A stretch of DNA of 64,000 nt from Helicostylum pulchrum (GCA_025677825.1 JAIXMO010000012.1:372001-436000); one strand, 5' to 3'; counted from the first letter of the stretch, positions 46,738 through 60,383 are shown. The notes: generated by a model not told the origin, from the letters alone. Numbers and translations are program-made.

Positions 46738-49700
46738 TTAAGAGATAATTCTTTCCATTAATTCACTAGCCAGTTGAGCGTTTTGAAAACTGTTGGAAGA
46801 AGAGGCTCCAAAGGTAGGATCCCCTAAAGCAGAGAACCCAAGCCTTTCTAGCAATATCTTTTGAGAGTTACGATTTTTAACTTCTGAAAAGACGGGGTCA
46901 GAGCAGGCAGTCAACAAGATGGATTTGACTGATTCAATAATAGGTTGCGTTTGGCTGCTAATGACAATCTGATTCATCTTGGGTAATAAAGAGTCATAAC
47001 TATTTTTTTTAAAAGAAATAAATTAAGTACATACTACCAGGATATATTCCGTATTCTGTACTTACACTAAAGAAAATACTTCGGGTATTGCTATGGCCGC
47101 TTCTGATAAAAGACCATAAATAAACAACCTTTCCGATTCGTTATCAGCTGCATTAAGCATGGTAGCCAACAAAGAAATGATAAGCAATGCAGTAGTATTA
47201 TCCGGGATATCAAGTTTATCGAATATTCCCGCGTACACTTTCCCACTACTATTATCAATATCCGTATCCGTCAAACCAGCTAACCTTAACAACTCCTTGA
47301 TAGTTTCCGTCTTGGCCGCCAAAGGTAATAAAGTCGTAACATAACCTAGCGTTGATGTCTCAATAATATTTGCGTCTTCCAAAATACCGTCTCTAAGAAA
47401 CTGTTTCCGTTCAATTTCTAAAAACGTGCAAAGACCACTATACATAGCGTCCTTAACATCGTTGTACCGAAGTCCCTTGATAAAGATACCGGCAATAGCA
47501 AACGAAAAATTAGTTTCAAAACTAACACCGCATAGTTTATCGAGTTGACCAGCTATATCTGCTACAGGTTCTCTAGCCGCCAACAATACATTGACCATAG
47601 TGTCACCAGAGAAGAATTCTTTGGAGTCTAGGGCTCGAACAACGGCTTGTAATAGTTCAACCGCCATATCAAATGTAGGTCCCGTATTGATTTCAACAAG
47701 TGCTACGGCTACCCAAAATAATTGTAGCAGGTATCGAGAGTCACTGGGAAGACTTTTAACTACGTTTTTAAGACACATCATAATACTGGTGACAAGACTG
47801 GGATCACTGTCGTTAAATATAGCTAGGGCTCCTCGAAGTGCAACTAAAATCTGATATAATAGGTCGTCGTCGATTTCTTCTTTACCGAGGTATCCTAGTA
47901 CTACAAATGCTCGAGGTTGAACTGCAGGGTTAAATTGGAATGCTGTACTTGCTACTAGACTCATCCATCGAGCTCGCCAGAAATTTGCAATATCTTGAGT
48001 AAAAAAAAGTATTAGTCAGTTATATAAATATAAAAGAAGGGGAGTCGCTTGTTATTTTACCTATTGTCGGTGCAGCGTAATTGATAGCTTCCGATAATTT
48101 ACCAATAATAATTTCCAACGACTGTAAAGAAATTGGTTCAGTGGAATCAATTAAAGTTTCCGGAGTAATCATAAACGCATTTGCATTCGATCTATTAAGT
48201 CCAAACAATAACCGACTCTTCGATTCAGATAACTCAGTTAATAACTGTTGCAGTTTTTGAATATTAGCAGTTGGTAATGGCATTAATGTACAAAGTGACT
48301 GAATCATATTTACAACAACACCATGTACCGAGGCACGAACAATCGTAGATCCAACACCAGCTACCAGAGACACAATATGAAATATCTCTGGTACAATTCT
48401 TTTCACGGGTCCTTGGTTATTAAACGATAACATCAAGATAAATCGAATCAGGATGGCAATTTCAGGCCAAGACGGATGATCTGTCAAAGACCGACTGGGT
48501 TTAAACGATGTTCGATGAATAACCTTTCGTAAATACGAAACAAGTTTGGATCGAACAGTGACGTTTGAAAGTGTTACGAGTGTATCTGCCATAATTTCTG
48601 CTTGAGGTGATCCGATACCGTGTTCGTTTGCAAATTGAATAAATGTATCGATTACTAAACTAAGAATCTCATCAATTCTTGCAATTGTTTTCCAAATTTT
48701 GGCTTGGATTAGTTTAGACATCTATTTTAAAAAGTAATTTAGTTTTTTTTTTCAGTTAAAGTATTTTAATTTAGAAAGTACCTCTCCAGTTAATGTAAGA
48801 TCTATTAATAGTCTTAATAGGTCCTTGATTCTTCCTTGATCTTTTACTGACCTGTCGCAATATAGGGCAAGGTTGGGTAACCAAGGCATCATATACAGCA
48901 AACAGAGGTATCGTAGACCTTGTTCCGATTTGCTATACCCCATAATGCATTCGTTCAAGAATTCAATTGTAAGAGATGGCTCTGAAGCTGCTATTTTTTC
49001 ACTAATACTAACAATAAATTCCGTACTATTGGCAGGAAGACATAAATCTATTACGACAGTTAATAGCAATAACGTATCTTTTTTCTAAAAAAAAACATAC
49101 CTTTAGCGTCCAAAAGTTGTTTACCAACGTCAAAATTAAATACTCTACTAAGAGCATAAAGTAAATTATACGACGAAAGACGTAAGTTGGGGTCATCGCT
49201 GCCCAAGTTAAGTAGCGCCATATTTAATAGTCTTCCAGGTACATCGCTAGGTCGAATTGTTCTTTCTGAAATACTAGTAGGTCGAGACATATCGTAACGA
49301 CGTTTACTATGACGGATAGTCTATGAAAAAAAAAAGCTTTCATTAGATATAGAATCAATGTGATAAATTATAGCAAACTTACATTAACAATAGAGTCTCG
49401 CTTTGGAGAATTAAAAGTGACAATTGCATTATCTCGAGTGTTTTTAAAACTAAATTCGTATACTTGATCTGATACACGCTCGTATTGAACAAAAGAGACG
49501 TCTTCGATTTCCGATATATGATAGATATCGTTTGTAATTGCACTAATACCGTAAAGTATCTCTTGCTTTCGTACTGTCATAACTTGAATATATTCGGCAC
49601 TTACTTTTACTGTAACTGGAAGTTGGGTTGCGAATTTCAATATTCTATTCACTGGGAAAAATACAGCACTAGGCTCAGTTTCTAAACCAACTAATTATAT

Positions 49701-52700
49701 TTTTTTTTAAAAAAAAAGTTAGAGGATCAATCTTTTGATAATTCTAAAAAAAAAACCCCTTACTTGTAGATTTTGGAAGTCGGACTTCAGAGGGAAGAAT
49801 ATGATCATGAAGTTCGGCTAAAGTAACACCAAAGGTCATACGTTTTGCAAACTTGTGAGAAATGGGTCGTGTTAACTTTTTGAAAAAAGTTCTAATATAT
49901 GAATTAGGGTTGTAAATATGACATGCTGCAATATTATCTGATTTATCTTCAGTCATCAGTTGCATCAATTGATGAACCCATTGAGCTGGAGCTTCGTTAT
50001 TACGACAAAACTGCGTAAGATCAATCAAGAGTTCATACTGACGGTTCCCAGTACGTTCCAAAGTCTAAATATATTTTAGTTAGTAAAGTTTTTTTCTTAA
50101 AAAAAAGAATCAATTCATTTTACCTGGAGAATATGATAAACAAGTAATTCGAAATCAATGTTATCCGCATTAATATGTCTCATAATAAGATAAAATACAG
50201 GTCGACCAGCTTTTGAAACACCACCTTCATAAAAAATGTTTTTGGATACAATGGACTCAACACTTCGATGACTATTGCGACGCATAAAATCGGCATATAA
50301 TTGGTTGGACGCAGCATAGACGTAGCTTTTGGAAGGTATGGGGTCCTTTGGTAATACTTCAGGTGGTCTTCCCAATTGAGCCAAAAGGTTTGCGAATTTA
50401 TCAAAATTACGTTTCCAGCGAGTTAGAGCCATTGTTTCATTAAAGCGATGCATATTGCGTGTGGCAACATCACGAGAAATTCGTTCCATATTTTCAGACA
50501 GTACACGATGTAAAGTAGCATAAAACTTATCATTCATCTGATACACCTCTACCGGTTCTTCTGTTGCGGGCGTATCTGGAGCCTTTGCGATTTCACGTAA
50601 AAAGCTAGCTACTTTGTAAATATTACTTGTCAAAAAATCGTTCAACACAATCATATACGTTTCTTTAGCACCAAATAAAACATTATTAGCCAAGTTTTGA
50701 ATGACCTTAGTAGCAATAAGAAATCCGCGACGCATATCACGAGAAATGGAAGCAGTATTTTTGACTAAACCTTCTGTTTCGGGAGACACAATAGCAGGAC
50801 AAAAGAACCTTAAAAAGATAAAGGATCCTACAGCAGTATATTTTGCTTCAGGAAATTGTTCACGTACAGCAGTAAGGATAAAGTTACATATTTGACGGAA
50901 AGACCTAGGCGCTTGGTCTACTGAACCGCAAATCGCTTCCAAAAACATTTCTGTTGCTTCAATCACGTTACGTCGGTTTTTTTTGACATCTTCGTCGGGT
51001 CCAATCTTGGAAGGGTCTAGCTCAAAGCATTTGTCTTCACGAGGACGTTCTGAAAGTTTTTGGAATACCGGTAATAGTACTGCTCGAACATACTCGGTGC
51101 CATTGTTTTTAGCATAAACAGAAAGTAAACGGGTTGCCATACTGGTCTTTCTGAACAAATCAGTCTCGTTTTCTACAACAGCAAAAAAAGTTATAACGTA
51201 CACTATAAAATAGATTTAATTATATTCTATAAATTACCTGTATCTTTTACTTCTTTTTCAATTACAGATTTTAGTAGCACCATTGTTTTGTTCCGGGATG
51301 CAAAACAGGATAGTAATACATTAGCTGCATCGTCACTATCTACAGAAGGTGATACCTCGCAAAGAGCGAGCGTGAGGTTTAAATCAAACTGTACGAGCAT
51401 CTGGTGGAAGGGAGAAATTCGGTATTAATAATATGTACAGACAACTGATTTGATTTAAACGTACATCTATTAATTTTTCGTATCTATCTGTCATTACTGT
51501 CTCTGCCAAGGTCTCAAATTCTGTTCCTTGGTTCAAAATGTTGGTCAAGACTTCCATAAATGCAGATCTGGTACGAGTATCTTCATGGTACCCCATCGAG
51601 AAAGAGTACTTGAGACCTGCGTCTACATTAGCACTAAGAAGGTTGGATAATGCTAAAATAGTATAGTTTTTGAGAGGTGTCAACTCTGATCCCTATTAAA
51701 CTTCGTCAGTTTTTTTTTTTTTTGGTTTTTGAAAAAAAGATATTATTGAACTCACATTTCTAATCTGAGAGTCATAGCTTCTTGTTTGTGGAATCGATTC
51801 AATCTAAAAGAAGAAATTAGTTACTTGAAAACTTTTTTTATATATACATACCTCTAATACGCGACACCTGTTCAATAATTTGAAAAAAAAAGTAAAATAT
51901 TTATAGAATATTCTACTTTTTATTAAAAGCGCGTCAGATTCATGAACAGGTTCGGACGGCTGAAGAGGTAACTGATGTAATAAAGCCACAATAGTTTTAA
52001 GACAAGCTAAATCCAAATCGCATTGTACTTTCTCTAACTGAGCAGCTTCATAATTAGATGAATTACTTGCGTTATCAGGTATCTAAAATAAAAATCAGTT
52101 ATTTTTTTCTTTCTCAAAAAAAAAAACATACACACAAAATAACTTACCAAAGTGAAATCACTGGTCCACTCTACAAAAATCTCCAATAATTTATTTCTTA
52201 ATCTAAATTCTTGTCTCAACGTAATTCGTTCTTTTTTGTTCATCAGTACTTCTACCAATTGACACATTTTAATCTTGACCTTGAGCGACGTTGCATTGGT
52301 ACCGAGTTTATTCAAATAAACAGCGTACTGATTAATAAGTGTACCAAAATCCACGGTAAATAAGTTTTCAGACTTGTTCACAAGTCTATCCAACACTTGT
52401 TTTAACACGGATATTGCTTGCTCTACAAACAACGTATACCGAGGTCCACAAATCGGATCGGTATTATCGGGGCCAAAGCACTTGCTCAGCGTATTTTCCA
52501 GGTGTCGAAACATAATATGGTATAAAGCCGGCGACAAATCATTACCCAAAATTTCTCTCGCCCATTCTCTCACAATCATATTATCACACGCGAGTAAATC
52601 CACCATATCCATAACATACTTATCCACCATCGCCGCAGATTCAACTGGTGCCGATATATATTTATTGCTGTTGCTTTCACTGAGACGATTTTTATTAACT

Positions 52701-55700
52701 GATAATGAATCCGCCATCAAACAAACACCGCCTAAAGCAGCCAGAAATCCGGCATAGTTTTGCCATTCCATACATCGTTCATTGTCAAATGACTCTACGC
52801 GAACTGTTGGTGACGCCGATTGTATTGTTTGTCGTGAAGAATTATTTCGAAGTTTATCGTGCCATGTATTTCCTCCACCTTTTCTGCTTAGGTCTATTGA
52901 CGAATCGTCTCTTCCTTCGTCGGGTGAACGAGCAATATAAGGTACCATTGATTTCCATCGCTTCCACGCTTCTTCCCAAGCTGCTAGCATACCGGGCGAG
53001 CTGTGGCTAACCATCCTCAAAAGACGACGTATACGTCTTTGTTGAGATTTCCTACCGGTGACAACAATGCCGGTCAGATTTGCCAGTTCCGTATAACAAG
53101 CAATATTTTCTACAATCGTAATTGAACACGGCTGAAGATCATCTAACCTTTCAGTCAAATGAACTTCGGTACAAAGCAATCGAAAGCATTCAATTGAAAG
53201 CGAGCAAATATCTGTATCGGCTGAACACAAAAGCACCAAAAGAGCTACCTCGAGTCCGATCGAAGCCTGTAACCGTTCTCTAGTATCTATACCGTACGTT
53301 GCAACATCTCTGTGCTGTTCCAAAAACTTGTTTCGAGACGTAAGCAATCGTTTTAATAGATCCAACAGTTTTCTAAGCTCGTTATCTTTTTCTCTAATAT
53401 CTAGTAATTGTTTGGCTAAAGTAAATAGTACCTGCGAAGATATCTTCCAAAATGATTCCATAAATCGATTGGGTGTTCCCCAAAGCATAATATGGTCTGG
53501 TGCATGAAGTTTGTACAGACATTCGGCGGCTGCGTCACGGACACAAGGACTAGTATCTCTCAAGCAATTGGTGATCGCTATCATGACTGCAGAATTTTGT
53601 TCAAATCTGTCTTCTTCTTCTCCCTGAAAATGTATATCATGTAAGTAACTACGTTAAAAAGAATTTCCGTGTATATTTACCAAAACAGCCAGTTTGGGAT
53701 CAGCTTGGTATAATCTCAAAACGTCCAAGATCAACTCGAATCGTTCGCTAGCCGGTTTTTTATTACTGCCTCGTTTATCTAGGCCATTTATCGCCAATTT
53801 TCGTGTAGAAACAACAGATTGCGCACCTGGGGAATCCATTTTTTCTCTTAAATCGCGATTATAGAATTCCAAAAACAGTCTTCGAATTCTAGTACAAAGA
53901 GGTGCGTATAATTCAGAAATAGGTTGGATCCAAGGCAATCGATTTTCTTCCAGTGCTATTGCTAATGCTGCTTTGACTACACTCATTTTAAAAATAGTGG
54001 GCGCACCATGATCGAAACAAGCAGGAATTAATGATGTTACGGTCTTTTCTGTATCCAGTCGAAACATGGCAACGATACAATCTGCCATTAAACAGCGGTG
54101 ATCAATGTACACGCCCAAACTATCGGAGAGTGCGTCTATATTGGAAGTATGATGTGTATCAAATAATTTTTCGATCAATTCGTTTTCTACGTCAGGTACT
54201 ACTTGACGAATAGATAGCATATCGTCCTTGTGAACATAAGTTGCAGCGCGACAAAGATCAACGTAACAAATAGCAGCTAGCTCACCCATACGATCACCTT
54301 TCATTGCTTTTCTTAAAGAACTGAAAAATGCAGTCTATTAAAAAGTGTCAATATTTTTTTTTTTCATCTCTCTTTTTTTTTATATATTTCAAAATACCTT
54401 TCTGTTTTGAACACGACTACTAACTAAGGAAGTAGAGAGCATAATATCGGGACAAATAACTAGTAACATTGTTTGTAACGGCCAAAAAATCGCCTTTCTT
54501 TTTGTTGTATCAGCTAGCGAATTAAATATATCAAATAAAATTTCGGGAGAACCATCAATTCGAGTTTGTCTTTGACAAAGCGTAGCAAATTCAGCTGTAT
54601 AATTTTCAATCCAGTTCCAAATAGCTCTTCTCAACATAACAGCGATAATTAACTGAGCCGATTTTTTTAAATGTAACGTAGAGCTGCATAATTCTATAGT
54701 AACACCTTTCGTTTTAGCAAAACAACAGGAAAGAAATAAAAATGAAAAATACCTGTTAAAACCATGCTTAATCTTTTACAGTTTAAAGAAGAACATTCGA
54801 GTAACATAACATCTGTAATTTCGGGGTTTTCCTCTGCTGTTGATGCCAAGTACAAGATTCTATTTTTAATTTTGGCGAATACGATTGCCCAGTTACTAGC
54901 ACTGACATAAGAAATGACACGGGTAGCAGCTTTATAAATGTCTACAATGATACTTATAGGGCCGTTCATATTGCTAAGCGTCTCTGCCGAAATAGAGCTC
55001 GCAGCATGATTTGCGACAATTTCGTGTTCTCGTTCTTCAAACAGACCCATTTGATATATAAATCTCGACATTACAAATACAATATGCTTTGCTAGGTTAT
55101 CTTCAAGTGGTGGTGGATCGATGGGAACATTAGGTATTCCTTCAATGGGTATCCACAACGCGCTTGAGGTAGCATTGGCTCGAGTTAAACTCGGTCGTAC
55201 GGGTGAAGCACTTCCGGAGTGAGGCACTTTATTATCTAAATTTTGACAGTATTTCCAATGGTGTTGCATACAAGCTGATAACATACGAAGTAAAAATAGT
55301 TGTGACTGAAGTACATCGTACGGAATATAATCATCGTTTCGACTTACAGGTGTCTATTGGGTACAAAAAAAAATGTGGCTCGATAATTTTTTTCAATTGT
55401 TTCATCTTTTTATTTTATTTTTTTACCTTTGATAAATTTTCAATGACTGTAACGATTGTTGTTGCGATAGTAGATAACCTATACTTTGAAAGCTCGATCA
55501 GTGCTGCCACTAAAAATAAATAAAAAAAAAAGAGTTAAATATAACGTTATACAAACGTTATACAAAACGTTTAAAACACACGTACCCCTAACGTCATAGA
55601 AAAAAAAACAAAAGACATAAAGTTTAGTATGAAAAAAAAAGTTACTGTAAACAAGAGAATATTTTGGTTTTGTTACGTTTGCTGTACTAATGGATCACTT

Positions 55701-55858
55701 TCTAATGTATCGATCTGAGTGCCATTGTTACTTGGTAGCTATAATTTTTTTTCAGTTGTTAGTACTACGCGGGTGTAACCTACGTTTTTTTTTTTTACTC
55801 TTACTCTGACAGTTATTCGGTTCACCAAACTAAGAATAAGTTTCGTGTCTGTACTCAT
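46738..55858 (-). CDS. NF1: neurofibromin-type Ras GTPase-activating protein (IRA/NF1)
   Basis: Exons: 55805-55858, 55677-55738, (55586-55587?), 55427-55509, 54753-55353, 54398-54705, 53681-54334, 52148-53623, 51852-52082, 51756-51803, 51465-51692, 51238-51400, 50124-51172, 49764-50064, 49383-49690, 49101-49320, 48782-49077, 48061-48721, 47066-47993 and 46738-46999. About 2644 aa. The RasGAP domain is at about 1230-1500, with arginine finger LFRKTSMA and signature FLRFFCPAIVSPE. A Sec14-like lipid domain follows (GRPVFYLIMRHINADNIDFE), then a PH-like domain. The long C-terminal helical repeats match NF1 (YLCLLYMMPWLPNLALYCD, QAKIWKTIARIDEIL, PAVQPRAFVVLGYL). It turns off Ras by stimulating GTP hydrolysis. 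The join of exons 2 and 3 does not keep phase unless a tiny exon lies between them. Confidence 0.95.
55586..55587 (-). other. candidate 2-nt microexon of neurofibromin
   Basis: On the minus strand TTAG|GG|GTACGT: an acceptor AG, two bases, then a near-perfect donor. Exon 2 ends in phase 2 and exon 3 needs phase 1 for its conserved frame (AALIELSKYRL), so exactly two extra bases (modulo 3) are required. The alternative is a 67-nt exon reading through a T-rich stretch with the same donor. Confidence 0.3.
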
Positions 55859-56146
55859 TTACGACAACAATTGTCTAAAGAAAAAGAAAAAGAGGTGGAA
55901 ATGCTTAAAAAAAACGGAGGGAAAAAAAAAATATAAATAAACGGGAGGAAAAAATATATATATATTAACGGGAGGAAAAAAAAAAAAAAGAGAAATAGTT
56001 CTAGAAGCATTTTGCTCTTGATTTAGTAAAATCGGGATATTTCAAACTCGACTGTCAAAAAAGAAAGAAAGTAAAAAAGAAGGAATTATTTGCTTTTATA
56101 TTCCTTATTTGCTTTGTGATTGAGAATCATCCGGGTAAAAGAATTG

Positions 56147-56154
56147 TATATAAG
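56147..56154 (+). promoter_or_regulatory. TATA-box-like element of the M13 peptidase gene
   Basis: TATATAAG lies 57 bases upstream of the ATG at 56211, a plausible core-promoter position. Confidence 0.5.
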
Positions 56155-56210
56155 GATGGCCCACTTTTCTTTATTTTTCTGTGTTCTTTATTTATTTTTT
56201 TCGTTTTTAT

Positions 56211-58840
56211 ATGACTGGTATCCCCTACTCACTCTCTGGTCACTCTGCCAATTTAATGGCTAGAGCTGGTAATACATGTGATACAAAAATATGTAAAACT
56301 GCTGCTACCTCTATTTTGCATGACTTGGACGTCAACATAGATCCTTGCAGTGATTTTTATCAATATACATGTAAAGAAAAAGAAATAAAACGCGTTTGCT
56401 TTAATTCGTACTGATCTCTTTTTTTTAAAAAAAATAGGTGGTGGTTGGATTCGTGACTCTAAAATCCCTGCTTCCGAATCATGTAAGAAAAAAAACCCCG
56501 TCTTCTCTCTTTCTTTGTGTATATGTACTAATCCCCCCCCCCCCCCTCCCATTTTTATACAGCTGTTGGTACTTTCACGGATTTAAGAAACAGTAACCTG
56601 GACGGTCTACGCGATATATTAGAACTAAGTTACGATGAACTTCTTACCGGTGCCAAAGAAAAATCGGACGAGGACTTTATTAACCCCAGTCAATCGGATG
56701 CAGACCGTAGTAACTTTAACAAGATCAAGTCTTACTACGAAACCTGCATGGACGAAGCGACTATCGATAGCTTAGGTCCTACTCCCTTGTTTCCCGATAT
56801 CAAGACCCTGCTTGAAAAACTAAACTTTCCTGTCGATCTCGATAGTCGTTTTACTACTGATCACGTTCGTGAGCTGACAGAAGCACTTATTTATCTCGGT
56901 AGTGAAGGTGTTGATAACCTTTTTTCATTTGATGTTGGTATTGATGATAAGAACCCTGAAGAATACGTGATCAATATCAATCAACCTGGCTTAGGTCTTC
57001 CTTCTCGCGAGTACTATCATCAGGCAGACGTAGTAGCTACCTATCGCAGCGGTTTAATCTCAATTCTTTCTTCCATCTTGGGTAACCCAAAGGACTCGTC
57101 TCCTCGTGAAGAACTTCGTCGTACCAAATTAGCCGAAAACAATCTCAGTATTTTAAGCGATGTTGAAATAGAGAATATGGTTGATCGTTATATCGAATTT
57201 GAGTCTCATCTTGCCAAAATTACACTAGCAAAGTAAGTAGTTTTTTTTTAAAAAAAAAGAAACGAGTGAGGAAAATATAATTAATATTTTACTTTCTTGT
57301 AGTGATCAATTTCAAAACCCTATTGATTTATATAATCCGATGACAATCGCCGAACTTCATCAAAAGTACCCAGTGGTTGAATGGATCAAACTTATTCGTC
57401 GTTTTATCCCAGAAGACGCCTCACTTCCAAGCAACGTTATTGTCATTGCTCCAAAGTACATGCAAGACCTAACCGACTGGTTAGTAAACAGTGCAAGTCG
57501 TGACGATGGCGTTACAACTGAAAATCTACGTGAATTCTTTATCATCAAGACCATTTTAGCCAACATTGGCTACGTAGATAAACCTAATCGTGACCTTTAC
57601 CGTAACATGATTGGAAAGATCTCTAGTGGTACGACTGAATCCCCTCCTCGTTCTCGTATCTGCATCGGACAAACTAGTAACACATTTGGACAGCTCTTGG
57701 GTCGTTATTTTGTCATGAAGAAATTTGGTGGCGAAAGTGAGCGTAAGCAAGTGTCAAAGTTTTTGGATAATATCACTTCTTCTTGGAAATCCAGGTTACA
57801 AGACGTCAGTTGGTTAGATTCCGAAACTCGTTCTCGCGCTCTTGAAAAAGTTAGCAAATTAAAGCATAAGGAAGCGTATAGTATTGCAAACCCTGATGAT
57901 AGATCTCCTGAATCTCTTGCACAGTATTATAATGGCATTGAGGTTATCCCTAAAGAATACTATAAAACTCAACAATCTGCTTTCCAATGGTCTTTGAAAA
58001 AGGAATGGAAGGATATTGGTCAAAAAGTGAACAGAGATATCTGGTATATGGATCCTCATGAAGTAAATGCTTATTATACACCTACCTTTAACGAGATTGT
58101 TATACCTGCAGGTATCTTGCAAAGCCCTTTCTATGATTCTGATTTACCTCGCTATCTTAACTATGGTGGTATCGGTGTTGTTATTGGTCACGAAATTACA
58201 GTAAGTATTAATACCCTTTGTTTTTTGCTGTTGTTGCTGGTAAATACTCACAATTAAACGTATAGCATGCGTTTGATAACTCTGGACGTCTCTATGATGG
58301 TGATGGTCGATTAAATTCTTGGTGGACCAACGATACAACCACAGCTTTTGAACAAAAAAGCCAATGTTTTATTGATCAGTATGGTAAATTTACAGTTGAT
58401 GGGCCCAACAATAGTAAATACAACGTCAACGGCAAGGTAAAATAATAATAATAATTCTTTAACACATTAATTTAAAATACTTATACTCTTGTCCGCTATA
58501 GATGACATTAGGTGAAAACTTGGCTGATAACGGCGGTGTTAACGCAGCATTCATGTCTATGCGTAAATCATTATCAGAAGATCCAGAAAATAACTTGGCC
58601 TTACCTGGTTTAGAATCTTTATCCCCTGAACAGCTATTCTTTATTAACTTTGGCCGAGTCTGGTGTTCTAATATGCGACCAGAGATGACAGTACAACGAG
58701 CCTTGAACGATGTTCATTCACCTGCCCAGGTTAGAGTAAATGCTGCAGTTCAAAATAATCCAGAGTTCGCTAAAGCATTTCAGTGTGGCGCACCTGGTTC
58801 TCGTGAAATGAATCCAGCTGAAAAGTGTTCTATATGGTAA
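56211..58840 (+). CDS. M13-family (neprilysin/endothelin-converting-enzyme-like) zinc metallopeptidase
   Basis: Six exons: 56211-56370, 56438-56482, 56563-57232, 57303-58200, 58266-58436 and 58502-58840, in phase, giving 760 aa. The family opening DPCSDFYQYTCGGW is present. The substrate-binding VNAYYTP is followed by EIVIPAGILQSPF. The zinc motif HEITH is assembled across the intron at 58201-58265 (GHEIT|HAFD). The third ligand is in GENLADNGG. The end CSIW is the canonical C-terminal CxxW, preceded by HSPAQVRVNAAVQN (the P-x3-V/RVN substrate loop). It cleaves peptides at the amino side of hydrophobic residues. No signal peptide or membrane helix is visible before the catalytic domain, unusual for the family. 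A missed 5' exon is possible. Confidence 0.95.
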
Positions 58841-59100
58841 TTCATTACGTACACACACACACAGCACAATATAATATAACATGTCAATTAGAAATATCAA
58901 ATTTATAAGAGAAAAAAACCCCCCCTTAATAATAAAAAACGTTTCGCATATCTAATACTTCCTTCATATAGCAACCAACTTTTTTTTCTAGAATAACAAT
59001 CAAAATGTTTTTAGTACCAACCTTTCTTCTTCTACGTCTTAGTTCCAGCTTGGGGTATTGAAATCATGCAGATTTTTTTGTGTATTATTATAGTAGACGA
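58841..59100. other. 3' flank of the M13 gene
   Basis: It starts with an (AC)n run and AT-rich sequence consistent with a 3' UTR. No separate gene seen. Confidence 0.5.
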
Positions 59101-59109
59101 CATCAACTT

Positions 59110-59356
59110 TAGTAGTAATCCAATCTTCTTAGATTTGATTCCGACAGTACACTGAGGGTAGATTCGATGGAGAAAGCCCATTCGTCGTTTCCGCGACCCA
59201 TTCGCTCGGTTTAGGCCTCCATGTGATCCGTTTATAGGTAAGCAGAAATACGATAGCCCCCCAAGGTAGGACTAAACTTGGCAGGCTGAATGGGGGATGC
59301 GGCCCGTATCCGAGTAGACGACCAAGGTTGGTCGACCAAACCCAGTGAGGTTTTTT
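59110..59356 (+). ncRNA. candidate structured non-coding RNA, class unknown
   Basis: This block is markedly richer in G and C than its surroundings and has no conserved coding frame. It can form several stems: GTCG-loop-CGAC around 59188-59203, GGATGCGG/CCGTATCC near 59294-59311 and GACCAAGGTTGGTC near 59319-59334. CCCATTCG occurs twice (59178, 59204). It ends at GAGGTTTTTTCTCTTTT, a Pol III-like terminator. I could not match it to snRNA, SRP, RNase P or U3 motifs. Strand is chosen from the T run. Confidence 0.35.
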
Positions 59357-60265
59357 CTCTTTTCGCTCTCCTTTTACCGCAGTTTAGGGTACATAGATAC
59401 AAACCTCTGCGTTGGTTACCCTTGTCCACTTTCTTTTTTTTTTTAGTAAAAGAAAGGCTAATGTGTATCTACTAGGTAGTTAATTTTAAATAAAATACCT
59501 TTTTTTTTTAATAAATAAAATACTTTTTCATATAATATTCTTAACAGTACAAAGTAAAATAAAAAAGATGTATCACTGTATATTTTTTACAATAAAAGAA
59601 AAAAAAAGTTGTATCCAATAAAAAGCATGTTTTCCTCCTCGAGATCGTTTTTGTTTATCTTCACAAGAAAGTGCTTTAGTGTGTACTACTTTTTCCTTTT
59701 TTTTTTGCATGATTTGTTTACTTTGCGCAAGTTAACTTTTTTTTTATTACAAATGTCACTCTCCATACCTCTCAGCAACATCAGTACAATATATAGTGAT
59801 AACACATTTAGTGAAAGACAGACGTATGATATAATTTGTTTACTCTGTACTAAAAGGAAAAAAAACGACGCGTTTTGAAAGACCGGAAAAAAAATGACTC
59901 AACAATATAAACCGGAGATAGTTTCCATTATATGTTTCCGTGGAAGAAAAATTTTAAACTTGCAAAGTAAATAAATCCTGCAAAAAAAAAGGGAAGGTAG
60001 TACAAATTAGGCATACTTTCCTTTTTTTTTACTCTTCAGTGTTATCGGTCTACTTCCATCTTTCAGCACCATCAATACAATTTATATTCTGATTATAAGA
60101 CGAGGTTATACTACTAGAGTAAGTATAAAAAAGAAAGGGCAAGCAGTTTACAATTTTTTTTTGCAGATTTGTTTACTTTTGATAGTGAGCACCTTTACTT
60201 AATAACTTTCAAGTTTTAGATTCTTGTAATACGAAAAATTTAGGCGTTTTTAGCTCACGTTTTAA
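59357..60265. other. gene-free AT-rich stretch
   Basis: A and T runs with no supported coding stretch. Open frames at 59609-59878 are low complexity without splice or family support. Confidence 0.5.
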
Positions 60266-60352
60266 AGATAAAAAAAAAAGTTATACTGAAAAAAAGATAA
60301 AAAAAAAGCTGTACTGAAAAAAAGATAAAAAAAAGTTGTACTGAAAAAAGAA
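60266..60352 (+). repeat. tandem repeat, three A-rich units of about 30 bp
   Basis: GATAAAAAAAA-GTTATACTGAAAA, then GATAAAAAAAAGCTGTACTG, then GATAAAAAAAAGTTGTACTG. It lies just 3' of the coiled-coil gene on the minus strand. Confidence 0.85.
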
Positions 60353-60383
60353 TAATATGATTTTATTTGGACAAAAGAAGAAT

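Noticed and set aside
47159..54213. Plus-strand ORFs over 60 codons
   Set aside because: All lie antisense to conserved neurofibromin exons and have no family support.
56181..56210. Upstream GTG start for the M13 peptidase (FFIYFFRFY leader)
   Set aside because: GTG starts are not expected in nuclear fungal genes and the leader is too short for a signal anchor.
59110..59356. U1, U2, U4, U5, U6, SRP or RNase P RNA
   Set aside because: Hallmark sequences of these RNAs were looked for by eye and not found on either strand.
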